64,000 nt of DNA from the NCBI GenBank assembly GCA_021825945.1, contig JAKAFN010000001.1, positions 124,001-188,000 of the forward strand, given 5' to 3'. The DNA is from Pseudomonadota bacterium (lineage in GTDB: Bacteria; Pseudomonadota; Gammaproteobacteria; Burkholderiales; Burkholderiaceae_F). The notes under the pieces are model-generated. The model saw only the letters and a program-made list of their open reading frames with translations. It was not told where the DNA came from and did not search any database. The position numbers and the translations under genes were made by a program. Positions 46,271 to 55,069 of the stretch are shown here, in pieces. Each line of letters starts with the position of its first letter. The stretch's first letter is position 1.

Positions 46271-49200
46271 GGCTTTTTCCGATCAGTCCGTTCAACAGGT
46301 GGGAGTGGTTGACCAGGCGCACAGCGATCATGTGCGGAACCGGGCCGCTGGAGTCGCGTTGGCCGTACACGGTGAGCAAGGTGGATTCCCGCAATTCGGG
46401 ATCGAAACGTTCGGAGACCGCGCGCCGTACCACGACGTTGATCGTGCCGGTCTCGTCTTCCAGCGTGACGAAGGTCACGCCCTTGGCGGTCGATGGACGC
46501 TGGCGGCAGATGACGAGGCCGCTGGCGCGGACCAGTTGGCGATCCCGTGCGCGTGCGATGTCGCTGGCGTTCGACACCCCCATCGTTTGCAGCGTCGGGC
46601 GTAGCAGCGCGAGCGGATGGCGCCGCAGACTCAGTCCCGTGCTTCGGTAATCGGCGACGATGTCCTGTTCCTCCGTCGGGGTGCCGAGTGCGGGGGCGAT
46701 CTCGCGTGTCGGCGGGTCCGCGGCCAGCGGCGCCTCGTGGGCCGCCTTCGGGTCGACGCCCAGGGCGTCCCAGAGCGCCGTGCGGCGGTCGCCGGCAAGG
46801 CTGCGCAGCGCATCGGCGTGTGCCAGCCGCTCCAGTTCGGCGCGGGATAGTCGCGCGCGCCGCGCCAGATCGGTCTGGTTACGGAACGGCGCCTGCGTGC
46901 GCGCCGTCACGATGCGTTGCGCCGATTCTTGCGCGAGCCCACGGATCTGCGAGAGCCCCAGGCGCACGCAGGGGTGGGGACCGGCATCTCCTGCGTGGGG
47001 TTCCAGGGTGCAGTTCCAGTCGCTGGCGGCGACGCAGACAGGAAGCACCCGGACGCCATGGTCGATGGCGCTGCGGACGATTTGTGCAGGGGCGTAGAAC
47101 CCCATTGGCTGGGAATCGAGCAGTGCGGCGCAGAACGCTGCGGGGTGGTGGTGTTTGGTCCAGGCCGACACGTAGACCAGCCATGCGAAGCTGGCGGCAT
47201 GGCTTTCGGGGAAACCATACTCGCCGAATCCTTCGATCTGACGCACGATCCGCTCGGCATATTCGTCGCCATGACCGCGCGCACGCATGCCGGAAACCAG
47301 TTTGTCGCGCAGCGGGCCGATGTCGCCCTTGCGTTTCCATGACGCCATGGCACGGCGTAACTGATCCGCCTCCCCGGGAGTGAATCCCGCGGCGACGATT
47401 GCCAGTTGCATCACTTGCTCCTGGAAAATCGGAACGCCGAGTGTGCGTTCGAGCACGGTTTTGACGGCGGGTGATGGGTAGGACACGTCCTCCAGCCCCT
47501 GCCGGCGGCGCAGATACGGATGCACCATGCCGCCCTGGATCGGACCCGGACGCACGATCGCGGTCTGAATCACCAGGTCGTAAAAGCATTGCGGGCGCAG
47601 CCGCGGCAGCATGCTCATCTGCGCGCGCGATTCGACCTGGAATACGCCGAGGGAATCGCCCCGGCTCAGCATTTCATAGACCGCGGGATCCTCGCGGGGG
47701 ATATTCGCAAGGGTCAGCGCCGTCGGCCGGTCGGGAGTTCTCCCCGTGCAGGGCGCGATTCGAGAGGAAGCGGCGCGGTGCTCGAACGCATTGACGAGAT
47801 CGAATGCGCGTCGCAGGCACGACAGCATGCCCAGTGCGAGCACGTCCACCTTGAGCAGGCCGAGAGCGTCGAGATCGTCTTTGTCCCATTGGATGACGGT
47901 GCGCCCCGGCATGGCGGCGTTTTCGATCGGGACCAGGCGCGATAGGCGGTCGCGTGCGATGACGAATCCGCCGGTGTGCTGCGACAGATGCCGGGGAAAG
48001 CCGATCAACTGCGGGAGGAGTTCGGCGAGCGGCGCCAGTGCCGGATGGTCGAAGTCTTCGGGGCGGGCGCAATCGGCGGTCTCGTCCGTTTGCGGCGGTT
48101 CTCCGGCGTTTCGGGACCGTCCGGCGGTCTCGTCCGATGTGAGGACGCGTTCGCGGAATCGGAGGGATGCCGACTTCGCCAGCTGTTCGATTCGCTTCGC
48201 CGGCAGGTCCAGCGCCGCGCCCAAATCGCGCACCGCGCCGCGCATCCGGTAAGTGTGGACGGCGGCGGCGAGGGCGGTGCGTTCCCGTCCGTACTTGGTG
48301 AAGACATATTGCATCACCTCTTCCCGGCGGCGACTCTCGAAATCGACGTCGATGTCGGGAGGTTCGTTCCGCTCTCGGCTGAGAAACCGCTCGAACAGCA
48401 GGTTCGAGCAGGCGGGATCCACTTCGGTGATCCCGAGGCAGTAGCACACCGCCGAGTTCGCGGCGGAGCCGCGCCCCTGACACAGAATGCCGCGGCTGCG
48501 GGCGAACCGGACGATGTCGTGCACGGTGAGGAAGTAGGGCTCGTACTGCAAGTCGCCGATGAGCTGAAGCTCATGCTCGATCTGATCCTGCACGGATCGG
48601 AGGACTCCCCGCGGGTATCGGCTCGCCGCGCCTTCGAGCGTGAGCCGGCGCAGATGGGTGGCCGGGGTTTCGCCGGCGGGAACGAGTTCGTCTGGATATT
48701 CATAGCGCAACGCATCGAGAGAAAACGTACAGCGCTGCGCGATGGTCACCGACTGCGCGAGCAGTTCGGGCGGATAGATCCGCGCCAGGCGCGCCCGCGA
48801 GCGCAGGTGCCGTTCGGCGTTCGGGAAGGTCCGCGTTCCGCATCGCGACAACGGAATTCCATGCCGGATGGCGGTGACGGCATCCTGCAGCTTCTTGCGG
48901 CTGCGTACATGCATGTGCACGCCTCCGGCAGCGGCAAGCGGCATGCCGTAATGCCGGGCGAGCGACTGCAGGGATCGGAGCCGCATTGCGTCATCGGGCC
49001 CCCGCAACAGTTCGCAGGCGATCGCGGCGCGATCGTCGAAACGCTCCCGCAGCCAGGCCGCGTTCCGATGCAACATGGCGTCGTCACAGCCGCCGCCTTG
49101 GCTTGGTGCGCCGTGCGCCGGCTCCGCGATCAACAGCGCCACCGTGTCGCGCAGCAAGGGTTCGTGGGTGTCGAAGGCTGCGCGATCGATGTGGTATCGG

Positions 49201-49541
49201 CCTTTGCCGGCGGCGCGACGTGCCCGCGTGACGAGCTCGGAGAGGTTGCCGTAGCCGTTGCGATTCTGCGCCAGCAGCACCAGCAGCGGGCCGTCCGCGA
49301 GGCGGATCTCGGTGCCGTGGAGCAGACGGAAGTGCTGCGCCGCCGGGATCGTCGTGCGTGCGTTGCGCAGGGCGATGTGGGCGCGCGCAGCGCCGGCGAA
49401 GGAACATTCATCCGTCAGGGCGAGTCCGGCATATCCGAGGGCGATCGCACGCCCGAGCAGCTCTTCCGGGTGCGATGCGCCCCGCAGAAACGAGAAGTTG
49501 GACACGCAGTGGAGTTCCGCGTATTCAGGAAAAGAATCCAT
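46257..49541 (-). CDS. dnaE2: Error-prone DNA polymerase DnaE2
   Basis: A C-family polymerase that performs mutagenic lesion bypass. It is 1094 residues from the ATG at 49541. The PHP domain starts YAELHCVSNFSFLRGASHPEEL. The catalytic aspartates appear in NEPPDIDVDFESRRREEV and further residues in YGFPESHAASFAWLVYVSAW. The C-terminal OB region (VRASGLVICRQRPSTAKGVTF, TLEDETGTINVVV) is complete, with the DnaE2-type ending HLLNGLIGKSHDF. It overlaps imuB by 17 bases and imuA by 14. The ribosome binding site must lie inside imuB. Confidence 0.95.
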   Translation of the reverse strand: MDSFPEYAELHCVSNFSFLRGASHPEELLGRAIALGYAGLALTDECSFAGAARAHIALRNARTTIPAAQHFRLLHGTEIRLADGPLLVLLAQNRNGYGNLSELVTRARRAAGKGRYHIDRAAFDTHEPLLRDTVALLIAEPAHGAPSQGGGCDDAMLHRNAAWLRERFDDRAAIACELLRGPDDAMRLRSLQSLARHYGMPLAAAGGVHMHVRSRKKLQDAVTAIRHGIPLSRCGTRTFPNAERHLRSRARLARIYPPELLAQSVTIAQRCTFSLDALRYEYPDELVPAGETPATHLRRLTLEGAASRYPRGVLRSVQDQIEHELQLIGDLQYEPYFLTVHDIVRFARSRGILCQGRGSAANSAVCYCLGITEVDPACSNLLFERFLSRERNEPPDIDVDFESRRREEVMQYVFTKYGRERTALAAAVHTYRMRGAVRDLGAALDLPAKRIEQLAKSASLRFRERVLTSDETAGRSRNAGEPPQTDETADCARPEDFDHPALAPLAELLPQLIGFPRHLSQHTGGFVIARDRLSRLVPIENAAMPGRTVIQWDKDDLDALGLLKVDVLALGMLSCLRRAFDLVNAFEHRAASSRIAPCTGRTPDRPTALTLANIPREDPAVYEMLSRGDSLGVFQVESRAQMSMLPRLRPQCFYDLVIQTAIVRPGPIQGGMVHPYLRRRQGLEDVSYPSPAVKTVLERTLGVPIFQEQVMQLAIVAAGFTPGEADQLRRAMASWKRKGDIGPLRDKLVSGMRARGHGDEYAERIVRQIEGFGEYGFPESHAASFAWLVYVSAWTKHHHPAAFCAALLDSQPMGFYAPAQIVRSAIDHGVRVLPVCVAASDWNCTLEPHAGDAGPHPCVRLGLSQIRGLAQESAQRIVTARTQAPFRNQTDLARRARLSRAELERLAHADALRSLAGDRRTALWDALGVDPKAAHEAPLAADPPTREIAPALGTPTEEQDIVADYRSTGLSLRRHPLALLRPTLQTMGVSNASDIARARDRQLVRASGLVICRQRPSTAKGVTFVTLEDETGTINVVVRRAVSERFDPELRESTLLTVYGQRDSSGPVPHMIAVRLVNHSHLLNGLIGKSHDFH

Positions 49542-50904
49542 GTAAGAACCATGTTCGCGGCGCTGCGAGTTCGCGGTAGATCCACAGCGTTTGCCCCCGG
49601 GTGTTGCGGGCCACGAAGTAATCCCGGTGCACGGCATGCGTTCGCGGGCGATGGGTGTCCCACCACCCCGTTTCGATTCGCTCGGGGCCGGCCAGCAGCG
49701 CCAGGGGGCCACCGTAGCGGGGCTGGGGATGGTGGATCTCGGATACGCGCAGGGGTTGGGGCAGGATCCACAACGGCCGATACGCCGCCGGCGGCGGAGC
49801 CATGGGTCCGGGGGCGGAAAAGATCGGGACGCTGCAGTAGGCCCGCTCCGGGCGGTGATCGTCGCAGGTCTGCAGTTGGAATACACCGGAAGAACCCAGG
49901 CGTGCATGGAGCATCTCGCACAGATGGCGGGTGTTTCGTCGGCGCGCCACGCCCCCTTCTTCGCACCGGTTTTGGACGATCGGGGGCAGCAGTTCACCGC
50001 TGGAGGTTGAAAATGCATGTGCCCGGAAAACCTCGAGTTCGAGGCCGACGATCGCTTCCGGCAGGTGGGCGCGCGCGAGTCGCTCGAGGAACAGGGATCG
50101 CAGGCGGGAGGCATCGCGTTCCGGCGCCGCGAGCATCAGGGGGGTGGTACTGGGCGGCGGGGTCGTTCCGCGGCGCCTGGGGTGATGTGCGCGCAGCAGC
50201 AGCGCGGTGGCGCCCAGATTGCGTGCGCGCAGGAATGTCTCGGCGCCGTCAAGTAGTCGCATGAGCGGTCCCTGGATCGATTCCAGGCCGATGGCCGCAG
50301 CAGCAAACTCTTCGTATAGGCGGCAGTGTTCGGGAGCGGGAATACAGGCTTGCGGGTCCGGGGCCGTTCCGATCATCCGGTCCAGGGCCGTCAGCCACCG
50401 GGTGCCGAACCGCCGCCCGAATGCGGTGCGCGGCAAGCGCAGAACGTCCCCGACCGTTTCGATGCCGAGGCCAAACAGCGATTCGAGCAGTGGCGCTTCC
50501 CATGCGAGGGCACGTAAGGGAAGTGGATCCAGGGCGGTGCGGAGTTCGTGCATTTCCACGGCCGGGGGCATCGGGGAAGGGAGCAGTCCGAGTGCGCGCG
50601 CCCGGGCAAATGCGTGGGCAGCGGCGGGGGTGGGGGCGCCGGCTGCGGCGATCCGGTTTGCGGCGAATCCTTGTTCGTGCAGGCCGTCCAGGATCTTGCG
50701 ATGCAAGGTCGCGCGGCCGCCGAACAGGCGTTCGCTACCACCGGTTTCGATCAGGAATCCCGCATGGTTCGGGCCGGTTAGCGGGACGACCTGTGTGCTG
50801 AAGCGCTGGGCCCACGCTGACAGGGAGATGGCATGGGCTTCGCCGTCTTGCCGAGGCGACGGTAGCGGCAAGGGGGAAAGGAGGAAGGCGAACCAGAAAG
50901 GCAT
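49525..50904 (-). CDS. imuB: ImuB, inactive Y-family polymerase-like mutasome hub, with an internal deletion
   Basis: ImuB is a catalytically dead Y-family relative that bridges the beta clamp, ImuA and DnaE2. The 459-residue protein has the family segments FLIETGGSERLFGGR, LRTALDPLPLRAL, FGLGIETVGDVLRLPR and the C-terminal WWDTHRPRTHAVHRDYFVARN. The N-terminus passes from a first-strand-like FWFAFLLSPLPL almost directly to ISLSAWAQRFSTQVV; the usual 50-60 residues of fingers between them are missing. The in-frame stop of lexA lies 24 bases upstream, so a longer start is impossible. Acidic polymerase residues are absent, as expected. Confidence 0.9.
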   Translation of the reverse strand: MPFWFAFLLSPLPLPSPRQDGEAHAISLSAWAQRFSTQVVPLTGPNHAGFLIETGGSERLFGGRATLHRKILDGLHEQGFAANRIAAAGAPTPAAAHAFARARALGLLPSPMPPAVEMHELRTALDPLPLRALAWEAPLLESLFGLGIETVGDVLRLPRTAFGRRFGTRWLTALDRMIGTAPDPQACIPAPEHCRLYEEFAAAAIGLESIQGPLMRLLDGAETFLRARNLGATALLLRAHHPRRRGTTPPPSTTPLMLAAPERDASRLRSLFLERLARAHLPEAIVGLELEVFRAHAFSTSSGELLPPIVQNRCEEGGVARRRNTRHLCEMLHARLGSSGVFQLQTCDDHRPERAYCSVPIFSAPGPMAPPPAAYRPLWILPQPLRVSEIHHPQPRYGGPLALLAGPERIETGWWDTHRPRTHAVHRDYFVARNTRGQTLWIYRELAAPRTWFLHGFFS

Positions 50905-50928
50905 GGCGACGGCAAACGGGGCGGTGGT

Positions 50929-51564
50929 TCATACCGTCGGGCGAATCACGCCGACCGCAAGGCCTTCGATGACCAGGGGGGTGCGCCGCAATTCGACCAC
51001 GATCGGGGCGTAGTCGGGGTTTTCGGCGATCAGTTCGGCTCGAGAGCCTTGCATCTGCAACCGCTTGACGGTGACTTCGTCGCCCAGGCGGGCCACGACG
51101 ATCTGGCCGTTGCGGGCCTGATGCTGCCGGTGGACTGCCAGCCAGTCGCCGTCGAGGATGCCGGCATCGCGCATGCTCATGCCGCGGACTTCCAGCAGAT
51201 AGTCGGCGCGGGGGGTGAACGTGGCAGGATCCACGGCCGGATGCCGGAGAACATTTTCCTGGGCGAGGATGGGGCTGCCCGCCGCGACTTTTCCGATCAG
51301 GGGCAGGCCGAACTCGCGCGGCGGTTCGGCACGGATCGATTCGTGCAGACGGATGCCGCGCGAGGTTCCGGAAATCAGTTCGATCAGTCCCTTCTTCTGC
51401 AAGGCCTGCAGATGCTGTTCCGCGGCGTTGAGCGAGCGGAACCCGAACGCGCGGGCGATCTCCTCGCGCGTCGGCGGAGCGCCGCTTTGCGTGAGCGTCG
51501 TGCGAATGAATTCGAGGATTTCGCGTTGACGGGGGGTCAAGATGCCGGTCGGATCGAGATGCAT
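50929..51564 (-). CDS. lexA: SOS repressor LexA
   Basis: Represses DNA-damage genes and self-cleaves on RecA filaments. It is 211 residues from the ATG at 51564, after AGGAG at eight bases. The N-terminal winged helix includes [12 protein letters not shown] and [20 protein letters not shown]. The cleavage site is A95-G96 in KVAAGSP, the nucleophile S130 in [10 protein letters not shown] and the general base K167 in EVTVKRLQ. The open frame continues far upstream without homology. imuB follows 24 bases downstream, so the repressor is first gene of the mutagenesis operon. Whether another LexA exists in the genome is unknown. Confidence 0.96.
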   Translation of the reverse strand: MHLDPTGILTPRQREILEFIRTTLTQSGAPPTREEIARAFGFRSLNAAEQHLQALQKKGLIELISGTSRGIRLHESIRAEPPREFGLPLIGKVAAGSPILAQENVLRHPAVDPATFTPRADYLLEVRGMSMRDAGILDGDWLAVHRQHQARNGQIVVARLGDEVTVKRLQMQGSRAELIAENPDYAPIVVELRRTPLVIEGLAVGVIRPTV

Positions 51565-51930
51565 GAGCAGGCTCCTGCGCTGGTTCGGCGCTTGGGGGTC
51601 CCCCGCGCGGGCTTGGGCGGGGGCGGCGAGGCGCCGTGAGGTACTGGATTTGTTCACACTGTACGGATATACAGTATCCATTGTCAACCGGGTTCGGTGA
51701 TAGACTCGGCGGCAAGGATTTTTTGTGAAGCCGCCGCGTACCGTGGTTGTACCGTTTGGCGGTTTTCGATAGCGGCCATTCGTGGCGACGGCGTGGTGGA
51801 GAACCGGCGCGGCTGTTTCCGGCGCGCCGTGCCCACGCAACGATTGTTCCATCCGTTCTACCGGTCCGACGGCACACGTGCGCATGGCTTTCGCTGTGCT
51901 TGCGTCGGATCGTGAACATTGCACCGAATC
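51565..51930 (-). promoter_or_regulatory. SOS operator and promoter of the lexA operon; otherwise empty gap
   Basis: CTGTACGGATATACAG at 51659-51674 is a near-consensus LexA box (CTGT-N8-ACAG). On the minus strand TTGACA (51682-51687) and TACAGT (51658-51663) are 18 bases apart, so the operator covers the spacer and the -10. This predicts autorepression about 95 bases ahead of the start codon. The 240 bases between the -35 and scpB show no clear plus-strand promoter or gene. Confidence 0.85.
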
Positions 51931-52602
51931 ATGAATACGCAAGAGGCGAAAATCGTCTTGGAAGCGGCCTTGCTCACCGCGGAGCAGCCGCTTGCCATGA
52001 GTCAGTTGCGCAAGCTGTTTCCGGAAGAGCTCGACGACGAAACCGTCCGGGTTCTGCTGGAGGACCTGCGTCGCGACTGGGCGGGGCGGGGAATCGAACT
52101 GGTTCCGCTGGCAAGCGGGTGGCGTTTCCAGAGTACGGCGGCGATGACGCCGTACCTGGATCGGCTGCATCCGGAAAAGCCGCCGAAGTACTCGCGCGCA
52201 ATCCTGGAAACACTGGCGATCGTCGCCTACCGGCAGCCCGTGACGCGCGGTGACATCGAAGAAATTCGCGGAGTGAGTGTTTCCTCTCCTGTGATCAGGA
52301 CGCTGGAGGAGCGGGGCTGGATCGAAGCGATCGGCCATCGCGAGGCGCCGGGGCGTCCGGCGTTGTTCGCGACCACGCCCGCGTTCCTGGATGATTTTGG
52401 CCTGCGCTCGCTGCAGGAACTGCCGCCGATCGGGGTCGACTCCGAAACCGGCGACGTCAAGTTGGAGCTTCCGCTTTCCGGAGCGGGGATCGCCGCCGTG
52501 TCGGCTTCGGCGACGCCGACGGACGCTCTGGTTTTGCAGGCTGATTTGATCGACGCCATTCCCGCTTCCGAAGCCATTATCGAAACGAATCCTTCTCTAT
52601 GA
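51931..52602 (+). CDS. scpB: Segregation and condensation protein B
   Basis: Winged-helix subunit of the SMC-ScpAB condensin. It is 223 residues from the ATG at 51931. Conserved segments are [16 protein letters not shown], the core [31 protein letters not shown] and [22 protein letters not shown] four-codon upstream TTG is ignored. scpA is not adjacent, as is usual where scpA sits with panC/panD in Burkholderiales. The stop overlaps the rluB start (ATGA), a common pairing. There is no good ribosome binding site ahead of the ATG. Confidence 0.94.
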   Translation: MNTQEAKIVLEAALLTAEQPLAMSQLRKLFPEELDDETVRVLLEDLRRDWAGRGIELVPLASGWRFQSTAAMTPYLDRLHPEKPPKYSRAILETLAIVAYRQPVTRGDIEEIRGVSVSSPVIRTLEERGWIEAIGHREAPGRPALFATTPAFLDDFGLRSLQELPPIGVDSETGDVKLELPLSGAGIAAVSASATPTDALVLQADLIDAIPASEAIIETNPSL

Positions 52603-54116
52603 ACTCAAGTCCATCCCTAGATCTGCCCGACGACGGGCGTGCTTCCGGCTCCGACGCGTCGTCGGAGCCGGTCCCTTTGCGCGATGCGGCGGAAGGCCGC
52701 GAAGCCGTGCCGGCCGTTGAAGATCGGTCTCCTGACTCGGCAAGCGCGTCGGCAGATTCGTCTGCGGGGTCCGGAGAGCGCCGGGGGCGAGGTCTGCTCG
52801 GCCGTCGCCGCCGAGGGCCGCGCCACGGCGAGCGTGGGGCGCAGGGTGCCGCGCCGGAGGGGGCGGTGGACGATACCGTTGCGCCGGTCGCGGCGGTCGC
52901 AGAGAGCGAGGATTTTTCCGGGCTGGCGATGGCGGAGCAGGCGCTGGACCACGCCGTCCTGGATCGCGGAAAGCGGGCGGCCAAGCAGGCGCTGAATGCC
53001 CAGTCCGACAAGTTGCACAAGGTTCTTGCGGATGCGGGGATCGGGTCGCGGCGCGACATGGAGGAACTCATCGTTGCCGGCCGGGTGTCGGTCAACGGCC
53101 AGCCGGCGCACGTCGGACAGCGGGTTCTGCCGACCGATCAGGTTCGGGTCAACGGCAAGTTGCTGATGCGAAAGCAGCCCGGGCGCTTGCCGCGCGTGCT
53201 GCTGTACCACAAGCCCGCCGGGGAGATCGTGTCGCAGGATGATCCGCAGTCGCGGGCAACGGTCTTCGACAAGTTGCCCAAGATCTCCGGTGGACGCTGG
53301 ATCGCTGTCGGCCGACTGGATTTCAACACGGAAGGCCTGCTGGTGCTGACGACTTCCGGAGATTTGGCCAATCGATTGATGCATCCGCGATTCGAGGTCG
53401 AACGGGAATATGCCGTGCGCATCCTCGGGGACCTGACGCCGGAGATTCGTGCGCGTCTGCTCGAGGGCGTGGAACTGGACGATGGCCCGGCGCGATTTTC
53501 CCTCGTGGAGGATGCCGGCGGCCAGGGCGCCAATCACTGGTTCCGCGTGGTCATCCAGGAAGGCCGTAACCGCGAAGTGCGCCGGGTGTTCGATGCGGTC
53601 GGGTTGACGGTCAGCCGTCTGATCCGGACCCGGTTCGGCGCGGTCCAGTTGCCGCGCACGCTCTCTCGGGGCCGGTATCAGGAATTGTCGCCGGCCTGGG
53701 TCGAGGCTTGGCTGAGCGATCTGGGGATCGGAATCAATGAAATGCGGTCGGGGGCGGGGGCGGCTGCCGGCCGTGGCAAGCCCGGAGGCGCCCAGCGAGG
53801 CAATCGCGCGAACGGCGGCGGCGCCCGGGGCAATGCCGGCCGTCCGGGCGGCGGGCGTCAGCCGGATCCGATGGCGACGACCGTGCATTACTTCGCACAA
53901 GGTGCGCTGCCCGGCATGAAAGGACCGTCGCGCCGTCCCGCCGGGGGGCGTCCGACGGGCTCGCGCCAACCGGATCCGCTGACCAGCACCGTCAGCTACA
54001 TCGCCAACGGCCACGGGACCGGCGCGCTTCGTGCCCCGCGTGGCGGTGGCGGTGGTGGCGCGGGTCGGGGCAATTTCCGACGCACGAAGCCGCGGGGTGG
54101 CGGATTCGGCGGGTAG
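52599..54116 (+). CDS. rluB: 23S rRNA pseudouridine synthase RluB
   Basis: Makes pseudouridine 2605 of 23S rRNA. The 505-residue protein has a disordered acidic/basic N-terminus of about 135 residues, an S4 RNA-binding domain ([21 protein letters not shown]), then the RsuA-type catalytic domain with the aspartate in [35 protein letters not shown] is the family's second signature. A Gly/Arg-rich tail of about 130 residues contains two related copies of a RQPDP-[ML]-x2-TV-x-Y motif. The long low-complexity ends are typical of betaproteobacterial RluB. Confidence 0.94.
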   Translation: MNSSPSLDLPDDGRASGSDASSEPVPLRDAAEGREAVPAVEDRSPDSASASADSSAGSGERRGRGLLGRRRRGPRHGERGAQGAAPEGAVDDTVAPVAAVAESEDFSGLAMAEQALDHAVLDRGKRAAKQALNAQSDKLHKVLADAGIGSRRDMEELIVAGRVSVNGQPAHVGQRVLPTDQVRVNGKLLMRKQPGRLPRVLLYHKPAGEIVSQDDPQSRATVFDKLPKISGGRWIAVGRLDFNTEGLLVLTTSGDLANRLMHPRFEVEREYAVRILGDLTPEIRARLLEGVELDDGPARFSLVEDAGGQGANHWFRVVIQEGRNREVRRVFDAVGLTVSRLIRTRFGAVQLPRTLSRGRYQELSPAWVEAWLSDLGIGINEMRSGAGAAAGRGKPGGAQRGNRANGGGARGNAGRPGGGRQPDPMATTVHYFAQGALPGMKGPSRRPAGGRPTGSRQPDPLTSTVSYIANGHGTGALRAPRGGGGGGAGRGNFRRTKPRGGGFGG

Positions 54117-54361
54117 TCCCCGGGCGGCGCCGTGGTCGGCAGGACGATCGCGAAACGTCTGCCGGGTTGCATCATTTCGGTATACAATAAATAGTTGTTG
54201 GAGTCGGTGCGCCATCCGGCGGCGCCGGCACCCTGCCGAATGTGGGTTGCAGCGATCGGCGCCGGCTTCCCGTCGTCGGGACTGAGGCGTCCGCCTGTTT
54301 TTTGCGGATGAGGAGAATGGGCTAGCAACGGCCCATTTTTTTTTCCTTGAAAGAGACCGTA
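54117..54361 (+). promoter_or_regulatory. Leader of the rimP-nusA-infB operon with intrinsic terminator
   Basis: AT-rich TATACAATAA at 54181-54190 is the likely -10 (no good -35). The transcript would contain GC-rich foldable segments (54203-54232; TCCGC/GCGGA around 54289-54307) and end in ATGGGC-TAGCAACG-GCCCAT followed by T9 (54317-54344), a textbook terminator, 18 bases before the rimP start. A terminator here, inside the presumed operon leader, suggests attenuation. Confidence 0.65.
54317..54344 (+). terminator. Intrinsic terminator / attenuator before rimP
   Basis: ATGGGC (54317-54322) and GCCCAT (54331-54336) enclose an eight-base loop, and the stem runs straight into nine Ts. It is the only hairpin in the window with a full U-tract, and it precedes an essential operon. 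It may also end leftover rluB transcription. Confidence 0.85.
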
Positions 54362-55033
54362 GTGCAAACCGAATCGCAAACTGCGCAGATTCCGGCAGTT
54401 TCGGCTCGGCAGCGGCCCGGCGCTTTGGCGCCCAGCCATGCCGAGCTGCTTGCGCGCACCGTGGCCGGCCTGGGTTACGAGTTGGTGGATGTGGAGCGCG
54501 CCGGCCGGGGTTTGCTGCGGGTGACGATCGATCGCGAACCGCAGGAAGGAACCGCCGGAGAAGATGCGGCCGGCGTTTTGCGCATCACGGTCGATGACTG
54601 CGAGCGGGTGAGCCGGCATTTGAGCCACCTTTTCGCCGTGGAGGGGGTCGATTACGATCGGCTGGAGGTGTCTTCCCCTGGGCTGGATCGTCCGCTGCGG
54701 AGCGCGCGCGATTTCGTGCGGTTTGCCGGCGCGCTGGCAAAGGTGCAGTTGTGCGAGCCGGTTGCGGGAAGGCGGCGTTTCCGCGGGCGCTTGCTCGGGC
54801 TCGTCGCCGGGACGGAGGCGCGGGTGCGTATGGCGCTGATCCCGGAGGGCGCATTGCCGTCGGGCGGTGCGCGCCGTGGCGGTGCCGGTGCGCGGAAGGC
54901 CGGCGCGGCGGTGCAGGAGGAAACGATCGAATTTGCGTTGGCGGATGTCGAAAAAGCACGTCTTGCTCCGGACTGGGAGTTTGCCGCGCCGGAGTCGGCG
55001 CAGCGTGGCGGGCGTCCGCGTGGGAAAAAATAG
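54362..55033 (+). CDS. rimP: Ribosome maturation factor RimP
   Basis: Assists 30S subunit assembly. It is 223 residues from GTG 54362, preceded by AAAGAGA; the upstream TTG at 54347 sits directly after the terminator with no ribosome binding site. Family segments are [43 protein letters not shown] and the C-terminal [17 protein letters not shown]. It is longer than the 150-residue E. coli protein because of an N-terminal extension and an Ala/Gly/Arg-rich insert (near residues 165-182). First gene of the rimP-nusA-infB-rbfA-truB operon. Confidence 0.93.
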   Translation: MQTESQTAQIPAVSARQRPGALAPSHAELLARTVAGLGYELVDVERAGRGLLRVTIDREPQEGTAGEDAAGVLRITVDDCERVSRHLSHLFAVEGVDYDRLEVSSPGLDRPLRSARDFVRFAGALAKVQLCEPVAGRRRFRGRLLGLVAGTEARVRMALIPEGALPSGGARRGGAGARKAGAAVQEETIEFALADVEKARLAPDWEFAAPESAQRGGRPRGKK

Positions 55034-55069
55034 CGTTCTGGCTGTTTTCGTTGGGGTTGAGCGATCACC

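Noticed and set aside
51697..51915. 72-codon plus-strand frame before scpB
   Set aside because: It lacks a ribosome binding site and any resemblance to a family, and starts inside the lexA promoter region.
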